Source: Chryseobacterium sp. (GTDB lineage Bacteria > Bacteroidota > Bacteroidia > Flavobacteriales > Weeksellaceae). From it: 11,504 bases of DNA. The stretch's first letter is position 1. The number at the start of each line of letters is the position of its first letter. The notes under the pieces are model-generated. The model saw only the letters and a list, made by a program, of their open reading frames with translations. It was not told the DNA's origin and ran no database searches. Shown here piece after piece: positions 6,625-11,504 of the stretch. Made by a program: the position numbers and the translations under genes. The DNA is taken from the NCBI GenBank assembly GCA_003852805.1, contig RDDY01000328.1, forward strand, positions 1 through 11,504, in the 5' to 3' direction.

Positions 6625-7212
6625 ATGAACCAAAAGAAATCAACACTACAGCGCATTGCAGGCTTATTGTCTGCCGTATTCAATCCACTGTTTTCATTAC
6701 TGTTTCTCTACAGCATGTACATGCGCGAGCAGGCCGCCGAGGCAAAGTTCACCACCACGCTGTTGCCTGTGGTTCTTGGTTTGGCATTGCCCGTCGCTTT
6801 ATTTATTTACTTCAATGTTAAGAGAGGAAAGTTCACGAATCTGGACGTTTCTGACCGCGTGCAGCGCAAGCGTCTGTATTATTTCATCCTGCCGCTGCTC
6901 TCGCTGTTTATGGTGTATGAATATGCGGGGAATGGCAAGCCGAACTTGGAGAATATATTCTTGTGTATGCTGCTGCTGGCGTTGATGCTGAGCAATTATT
7001 GGATTAAAAGCTCGATGCATACGGCTCTGAATATTTATGTGGCGGCAATGTTCTATAACCTGAATCCGCAATGGGGCTACGCTTGGCTTGGGATTACGGT
7101 GCTGGTCGGCATTTCCCGACTGATCCTCAAACGGCACACTCTTGCGGAGGTTATTTCGGGTTCGGTTATCGGCACAGTTGTGTCGGCATTCTACCTCTGG
7201 TTCGGGCAATAA
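6625..7212 (+). CDS. Membrane PAP2-superfamily (phosphatidic acid phosphatase-like) protein
   Basis: A 195-aa integral membrane protein with about six hydrophobic segments (roughly 12-32, 44-63, 84-99, 109-126, 151-166 and 177-193). The PAP2 signature is partly visible: SSMH at 129-132 stands for the usual PSGH, and SR-x5-H-x3-E (S164, R165, H171, E175) stands for SRx5Hx3D. The first motif (KxxxxxxRP) is degenerate; a basic stretch DRVQRKR at 77-83 lies where it would be expected. Known PAP2 enzymes remove phosphate from lipid phosphates such as undecaprenyl pyrophosphate or phosphatidylglycerophosphate. The substrate is not predictable here, and loss of activity is possible because of the substitutions. 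It starts at ATG 6625, divergent from pdhA with 80 nt between, and is followed by the HEPN-like gene after 36 nt. Confidence 0.75.
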   Translation: MNQKKSTLQRIAGLLSAVFNPLFSLLFLYSMYMREQAAEAKFTTTLLPVVLGLALPVALFIYFNVKRGKFTNLDVSDRVQRKRLYYFILPLLSLFMVYEYAGNGKPNLENIFLCMLLLALMLSNYWIKSSMHTALNIYVAAMFYNLNPQWGYAWLGITVLVGISRLILKRHTLAEVISGSVIGTVVSAFYLWFGQ

Positions 7213-7248
7213 CCGTCGGCTTGGTACGGATTTTACTGCCGTCTGTTC

Positions 7249-7956
7249 ATGGATGTTGACGAAATCAAAAGACCTGTTCCCATTCTCTGCAAAACCGATG
7301 CTAAAGTATTGGAGCTCTGCGCGCCGAGTGATGTGCGAAATGAAAACGGCGAACTGACCGATATCCGGATCGCGCCGGCGTTGCTTGTGGCACGAGAAAG
7401 TACCGAGATCACCGACACCTCCGTGTCGGAAATTGCAGAATTGTTCAACGAATATACCTATCTGCTCGGCAAAATGGTGCGATTGGCGGAGTTAAATGCC
7501 GATACGCTGGCCGAAGTTGTGACTGCTTATTTTCAATTGCATCCGCCGGCTGAAATTGTCGAACGGAACGCCGCTTGCCGAAAACTGCCGGCAAAGAAAA
7601 TGGACGATGAATTCAACAAACTGACCTTCGGGAATCTGCGAAACATCATAAGCTGCATCGTAAAGACCGATACCGATTTGCACACGATTGAAGAACTCCG
7701 AACGCAAAAACTTAGAAGTAATTTTACGAAGGTTTACCAAAACTACATCCGCGACCGCGACGTTTACACCCACGGAATCTTGTATTTCGTCATGCCCGAG
7801 AAAACCGCTGTGTTGCGATCGATGAAGAAAGGCGAGAAAATATACCTGCGCGTCGATCGAGAAATCTTCCGAGACAATCTGAGGACTTACAAATACCTGA
7901 CGACGGTTTTAACCGAGATAAAAAGCCGGCTGCAGACCAATGAACCGGTAGTCTAA
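7249..7956 (+). CDS. Hypothetical protein with a possible C-terminal HEPN-like domain
   Basis: I do not recognise this 235-aa soluble protein as a named family. The visible pattern in its second half resembles HEPN domains: an amphipathic helix (LTFGNLRNIISCIV, 125-138), a further helix (about 155-167), then RDRDVYTHG at 168-176, which contains the RNase-type motif R-x4-H (R170, H175), a strand-like stretch and a closing helix (about 208-228). HEPN proteins are often ribonucleases in toxin-antitoxin or anti-phage systems, or non-catalytic RNA binders. The first 60 residues look strand-rich and are unassigned. No nucleotidyltransferase antitoxin partner is adjacent. The gene probably forms a unit with the PAP2-like gene (36-nt gap) and overlaps the recQ 3' end tail-to-tail. 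The HEPN call is inference from motif and predicted helix order only. Confidence 0.5.
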   Translation: MDVDEIKRPVPILCKTDAKVLELCAPSDVRNENGELTDIRIAPALLVARESTEITDTSVSEIAELFNEYTYLLGKMVRLAELNADTLAEVVTAYFQLHPPAEIVERNAACRKLPAKKMDDEFNKLTFGNLRNIISCIVKTDTDLHTIEELRTQKLRSNFTKVYQNYIRDRDVYTHGILYFVMPEKTAVLRSMKKGEKIYLRVDREIFRDNLRTYKYLTTVLTEIKSRLQTNEPVV

Positions 7957-10157
7957 TTGGCTACCTCGCTGATGAATTTTATACGCAGCATCCGTATTTC
8001 CTCGTCTGACAGTTCATCTGAGAATTCGGCGCACAGGACTTTCATACTGTCGCTCTCGGACTCCATCATAAATTCGGTAAATCCATCCACCACATCCTCA
8101 TCAAAATTCTCGTCAATATAATAGTCGATGTTGAGTTTTGTCCCTTGGTACACAATACTTTCCATTTCCGACAGCAGCTCTTCCATACTCAGATTCTTGG
8201 CTTTTGCTATGTCCTCCAAGTCTATTTTTTTATCGGTGCTTTGGATTATGAAGACCTTATGGCTCGCTTTGTTGGCCACTTGCTTCATCACCATGTCGTC
8301 GGGACGTTCTATGTTGTTTTCTTCTACATATTGCTTGATAGCATCGGCAAATTCCTTCCCGAACTTGCGTGCCTTGCCTTCGCCGGCACCGTAAATCTTG
8401 GCAATTTCTTCCACCGTGGTCGGATACTGAATGGTCATATCCTCCAAACTGTATTCCTGAAAAACCGTGTACGGCGGAATATTATGCTTGGCCGCCACCT
8501 TCTTGCGCAGTTTTACCAGCTGGTCATAGAGCACCTGATCCAACCCTCCGCCGGCTTGCGCTTGTGCGCTTTCCGACGACGCCCGTGCTGCCGTGAGGTC
8601 AAACACTCTGTCCTCGGCAATCATAAACTCGAACGGCTCGTTCTTACGCAGAAGATCCAAAGATTTGGCCGTGAGCTTCAGTATGCCGTAAGTCTCTATA
8701 TCCTTGCACAGAAACTGACGAACCACCGCCTGACGGAATACCGTTTTCCAATAATTATCGCTGCGGTTTTTTCCCGCACCGAAATATTCGCTGTTTTCTA
8801 ATTTGTACGATTTGGTGACAGCGTTTTCCTTGCCCATCAAAACCGAGATCAAGTCTCGGGCGCGGAATTTCTCTTCCATCGTCTGCACCAGTCGAAGGGC
8901 TGTCTTCAGGTCGTCCGATGCGCCTTGCAACACGGGCGGATTTGCAGAGTTGTCACACATGCCGGCGCCCTTGCCGTTTATCGCGTCGAATTGTTCGCCA
9001 AAATAATGGAGCAGATATTTTCGTCGGCTCATGGAGGTTTCAGCGTAGCCTACCACCTCGTTTAAAAGTTGCAAACCGATCTCCCGCTCGCTAACGGGTT
9101 TCTGGGCCAAGAATTTTTCCAGTTTCTCGATGTCTTTCGGGTCGTAAAAAGCAAGACAATAACCCTCCCCTCCGTCTCTTCCGGCGCGGCCCGTTTCCTG
9201 ATAGTAACTCTCGAGGCTTTTCGGGAAATCGTAATGAATCACGAAGCGTACATCGGGCTTGTCGATGCCCATCCCGAAGGCGATGGTCGCCACAATGACA
9301 TCGACATCTTCTCGCAAAAATTTATCCTGGTTCGCCACCCTCGTTTTTTGATCGAGGCCCGCGTGGTACGGCAGCGCATTGATACCGTTTACTTGCAAAA
9401 GCTGCGCAAACTCTTCCACCTTTCTGCGGCTCAGGCAATATACGATGCCCGATTTGCCTTTTCGGTTTTTAATGAATTTTACAATCTCGCGGTCCACCTC
9501 TACTTTTGGTCTGACCTCGTAGTATAAATTCGGGCGGTTGAAAGAATCTTTGTACACCACAGCATTGGCCATGCCCAGCGTTTTCTGGATATCGTCCTGT
9601 ACTTTCGGCGTGGCTGTGGCCGTGAGCGCAATTACGGGTACACTGGCAATTTTATCGATGATGCTCTTAAGGTTTCGGTATTCCGGACGGAAATCGTGTC
9701 CCCATTCCGAGATGCAGTGCGCCTCGTCTATCGCCACAAACGAGATAGGAACCTCGCGCAAGAAACCGATGTATTCTTCTTTAATAAGTGACTCAGGCGC
9801 CACATACAGCAGTTTGGTTTTGCCGTTCCGGACATCATCCATAACGGCTTTTGTCTGGGCACGCGTCAGCGATGAATTGAGCACATGCGCCACGCCTTCT
9901 TTGTCAGACAAAGCATTGACTGCATCCACTTGGTTTTTCATCAATGCAATCAACGGTGAAACCACAATGGCGGTGCCCTCGCTCATCAATGCAGGCAACT
10001 GATAACACAAGGATTTGCCGCCGCCGGTGGGCATCAATACAAAAACGTCTTTGCTCTGTAAAAGACTCCGAATTATGTTTTCCTGATATCCTTTGAATTT
10101 TGAGAAGCCGAAATACTTCCGAAGGCCGGCAACCAAGTCGGCAGAATTAGTGTTCAT
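7953..10157 (-). CDS. recQ: ATP-dependent DNA helicase RecQ
   Basis: A 734-aa superfamily 2 3'-5' helicase acting in recombinational repair and fork processing. Order of parts: helicase lobe 1 with Walker A TGGGKS (44-49), DEAH (144-147) and motif III TATAT (179-183 region); lobe 2 with TIAFGMGIDKPD (291-302) and QETGRAGRDG (320-329); an RQC region with winged helix (about 370-525); an HRDC domain (about 538-615); and a C-terminal extension (about 616-734) with an HTH-like segment followed by an acidic stretch, longer than E. coli RecQ (about 610 aa). The zinc-binding cysteines are mostly absent: of the usual four only C401 remains. Start ATG at 10157 has a good upstream promoter. It converges with the HEPN-like gene, sharing 4 nt of stop codon sequence, and diverges from kpsF. 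Confidence 0.97.
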   Translation of the reverse strand: MNTNSADLVAGLRKYFGFSKFKGYQENIIRSLLQSKDVFVLMPTGGGKSLCYQLPALMSEGTAIVVSPLIALMKNQVDAVNALSDKEGVAHVLNSSLTRAQTKAVMDDVRNGKTKLLYVAPESLIKEEYIGFLREVPISFVAIDEAHCISEWGHDFRPEYRNLKSIIDKIASVPVIALTATATPKVQDDIQKTLGMANAVVYKDSFNRPNLYYEVRPKVEVDREIVKFIKNRKGKSGIVYCLSRRKVEEFAQLLQVNGINALPYHAGLDQKTRVANQDKFLREDVDVIVATIAFGMGIDKPDVRFVIHYDFPKSLESYYQETGRAGRDGGEGYCLAFYDPKDIEKLEKFLAQKPVSEREIGLQLLNEVVGYAETSMSRRKYLLHYFGEQFDAINGKGAGMCDNSANPPVLQGASDDLKTALRLVQTMEEKFRARDLISVLMGKENAVTKSYKLENSEYFGAGKNRSDNYWKTVFRQAVVRQFLCKDIETYGILKLTAKSLDLLRKNEPFEFMIAEDRVFDLTAARASSESAQAQAGGGLDQVLYDQLVKLRKKVAAKHNIPPYTVFQEYSLEDMTIQYPTTVEEIAKIYGAGEGKARKFGKEFADAIKQYVEENNIERPDDMVMKQVANKASHKVFIIQSTDKKIDLEDIAKAKNLSMEELLSEMESIVYQGTKLNIDYYIDENFDEDVVDGFTEFMMESESDSMKVLCAEFSDELSDEEIRMLRIKFISEVAN

Positions 10158-10175
10158 CCTTAAGTTTAAGTTTGC

Positions 10176-10183
10176 TAAATTTG
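10176..10183 (+). promoter_or_regulatory. Candidate -7 element for kpsF/gutQ
   Basis: TAAATTTG matches TAnnTTTG exactly and lies about 46 nt upstream of the kpsF GTG start. No clear TTG is present 17-23 nt further upstream, so the promoter is weak by consensus. It lies within the recQ leader region on the opposite strand, just 8 nt from the recQ -7 element. Confidence 0.4.
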
Positions 10184-10191
10184 CATCCTAT

Positions 10192-10222
10192 CAAAGATAA
10201 CAAAATTAATTAACCAAAACAA
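10192..10222 (-). promoter_or_regulatory. Candidate Bacteroidota-type promoter for recQ
   Basis: On the minus strand TTG (10220-10222) is followed after 20 nt by TATCTTTG (10192-10199), an exact TAnnTTTG element with good spacing. Transcription would start near 10186, leaving a leader of about 28 nt before the recQ ATG. Confidence 0.55.
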
Positions 10223-10229
10223 TTGCCCG

Positions 10230-11192
10230 GTGGATGACAACGCGCTGTTGCAAACGGCTATCAGAGCATTTGAAATAGAAACAGACTCGCTGATTCGCAC
10301 ACGCTCCGGGTTGGGACCCGAATTTGTCCGCGCGGTCAGAGCCATAGACGACGGCCGCGGAAAACTGATTGTAACCGGCATCGGGAAAAGCGCTCACGTA
10401 GGCAATAAAATAGTGGCCACGCTCAACTCCACGGGAACGCCTTCGCAATTTGTTCATGCCGCAGAAGCCATTCATGGCGATTTGGGCGCCGTGGCTCCGG
10501 ACGACGTGGTACTCTGCATCTCCAATTCGGGCAACTCTCCCGAAATCGTCAACATTGCACCCATCCTTAAAAAATACGGTTCCAAGCTTATTGCCATGAC
10601 CGGAAATCTCCACAGCCGATTGGCAGAGCAAGCCGATATTGTACTGGACAGTTCGGTGGAAAAAGAAGCCTGCCCCAACCGCTTGGCGCCCACCAGCAGC
10701 ACAACCGTGCAGATGGTTTTGGGCGACGCGCTGGCGGTTTGTCTGATGGAACTGAAAGGCTTTAAACAAGAGGATTTTGCACGCTTTCATCCCGGTGGCG
10801 CATTGGGCAAAAACCTGACGGCAACCGTCGGTCTGTTTTTGTCCGAGAACAAACCCGAGGTAAATGCCGATGCGAACATCCGCGAAATAATCATTTCAAT
10901 CAGCGGCTCCAGACACGGCATTACGGTGGTTACGGAAGGGACGGAAATCTTGGGAGTGATTACCGACGGTGATTTGCGACGGATGCTGCTCAACGGCGAC
11001 CCTTTGGACGAGGTAAGAGCGCGCGACGTGATGAGCAGGAACCCGCGGACGGTGGAAAAAACGGCGATGGCACGCGATGCCATGGCTACGTTGAAGCGCT
11101 ACAACATCGGTCAATTGGTAGTTACCGACCAAGGCAGTTACAGCGGCATTATCGACCTGCATAAACTGCTGGACGAGGGAATTAACGGATAG
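10230..11192 (+). CDS. D-arabinose-5-phosphate isomerase, KpsF/GutQ family
   Basis: This enzyme converts ribulose-5-phosphate to arabinose-5-phosphate, the first step of Kdo synthesis for lipopolysaccharide. An N-terminal SIS sugar-isomerase domain (about 40-185) carries GIGKSAHVGNKIVATLNSTGT (50-70), the family histidine segment HAAEAIHGDLG (76-86), the SNSGN phosphate loop (99-102) and HPGGALGK (187-194). Two CBS domains follow (about 204-262 and 268-320; TDGDLRR at 245-251). Length 320 aa is typical. The start is GTG at 10230: no in-frame ATG exists between it and the stop at 10176, and this start gives the normal N-terminal length. An ATG at 10234 is out of frame. The gene diverges from recQ and is followed by tatC after 6 nt, probably in one operon. 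Confidence 0.92.
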   Translation: MDDNALLQTAIRAFEIETDSLIRTRSGLGPEFVRAVRAIDDGRGKLIVTGIGKSAHVGNKIVATLNSTGTPSQFVHAAEAIHGDLGAVAPDDVVLCISNSGNSPEIVNIAPILKKYGSKLIAMTGNLHSRLAEQADIVLDSSVEKEACPNRLAPTSSTTVQMVLGDALAVCLMELKGFKQEDFARFHPGGALGKNLTATVGLFLSENKPEVNADANIREIIISISGSRHGITVVTEGTEILGVITDGDLRRMLLNGDPLDEVRARDVMSRNPRTVEKTAMARDAMATLKRYNIGQLVVTDQGSYSGIIDLHKLLDEGING

Positions 11193-11198
11193 AGAAAA

Positions 11199-11504
11199 AT
11201 GAGTAATAAAAACATGTCCTTTCTCGGGCATATCGGCGAGCTGCGCGGACATCTGATTCGGTCCATTCTGGCCATCGCCGTCGGTGCCTTGGTAATTGGT
11301 TTCAATATCAACTGGGTGATGGACCACATCCTTTTCGGCCCTACCCGCCCCGACTTTCTCACCTTCCGCATCGTAAATCATTTCTCGCAAATGTTCTTCG
11401 GCCACGACACCATCGTATTGCCCGAAAAGTTCCCTATTCAGGTACGCCGTCTTTTCGAGCAGTTTAATGTGATGATGGCCGTATCGATTGTAGGCGGAAT
11501 TCTT
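11199..11504 (+). CDS. tatC: Sec-independent protein translocase subunit TatC, N-terminal part (cut by window edge)
   Basis: An open frame of 102 codons starts at ATG 11199 and runs off the right edge. The N-terminus has the signature MSFLGHIGELRGHLIRS (6-22), matching the cytoplasmic SFxxHxxELRxRL motif of TatC, with the glutamate (E14) that recognises the twin-arginine signal. A first membrane segment (about 22-39) and a long first periplasmic loop (about 40-85) follow, then the beginning of the second membrane segment (MMAVSIVGGIL). TatC is the signal-binding core of the twin-arginine translocase in the inner membrane. A second in-frame ATG (11214) would give a protein starting MSFLGH, so the exact start is uncertain. 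It lies 6 nt after kpsF, suggesting co-transcription. tatA/B are not in the window. Confidence 0.92.
   Translation, partial: MSNKNMSFLGHIGELRGHLIRSILAIAVGALVIGFNINWVMDHILFGPTRPDFLTFRIVNHFSQMFFGHDTIVLPEKFPIQVRRLFEQFNVMMAVSIVGGIL

Overview
The window looks like core chromosome of a member of the phylum Bacteroidota, most likely class Flavobacteriia, with a fairly balanced base composition for that group. Supporting signs are promoter elements of the Bacteroidota type (TAnnTTTG with an upstream TTG), few recognisable Shine-Dalgarno sequences, a RecQ with the long C-terminal extension and degraded zinc site I associate with this phylum, a pdhA-pdhC pair with no pdhB beside it, and the order recQ / kpsF-gutQ / tatC, which I recall from flavobacterial genomes. 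The family cannot be fixed by eye.

Layout. The left half (1-6544) is read on the minus strand. Transcription order is pdhA and pdhC (pyruvate dehydrogenase E1-alpha and E2), a strong intrinsic terminator, an SRAP-family abasic-site protein, a LolD-like ABC ATPase, radC, a FemAB/GNAT-like protein overlapping radC by 4 nt, inorganic pyrophosphatase with its own candidate promoter, a hairpin, and the first 28 codons of a threonine aldolase cut by the window edge. From 6625 to 7956 two plus-strand genes follow: a membrane PAP2-like protein and an unrecognised protein that resembles a HEPN domain. recQ (minus strand) converges on the latter with a 4-nt overlap of the stop codons. It diverges from kpsF/gutQ (arabinose-5-phosphate isomerase, Kdo/LPS synthesis), which is followed after 6 nt by tatC, truncated at the right edge.

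How the genes work together. Most are housekeeping: pyruvate to acetyl-CoA (PdhA/PdhC), pyrophosphate removal (Ppa), DNA maintenance (SRAP, RadC, RecQ), and envelope work (LolD-like ATPase, KpsF, TatC, PAP2-like protein, possibly the FemAB-like protein). Strand switches occur at about 6545-6624 (divergent), 7953-7956 (convergent) and 10158-10229 (divergent).

I found no tRNA, rRNA, CRISPR array, insertion sequence, attachment site or origin, and no gene-free stretch longer than 300 bases (the longest gaps are about 70-110 bases). I do not see a clearly new multi-gene system. The best candidates for something undescribed are the HEPN-like orphan at 7249-7956 and the FemAB-like protein coupled to radC.
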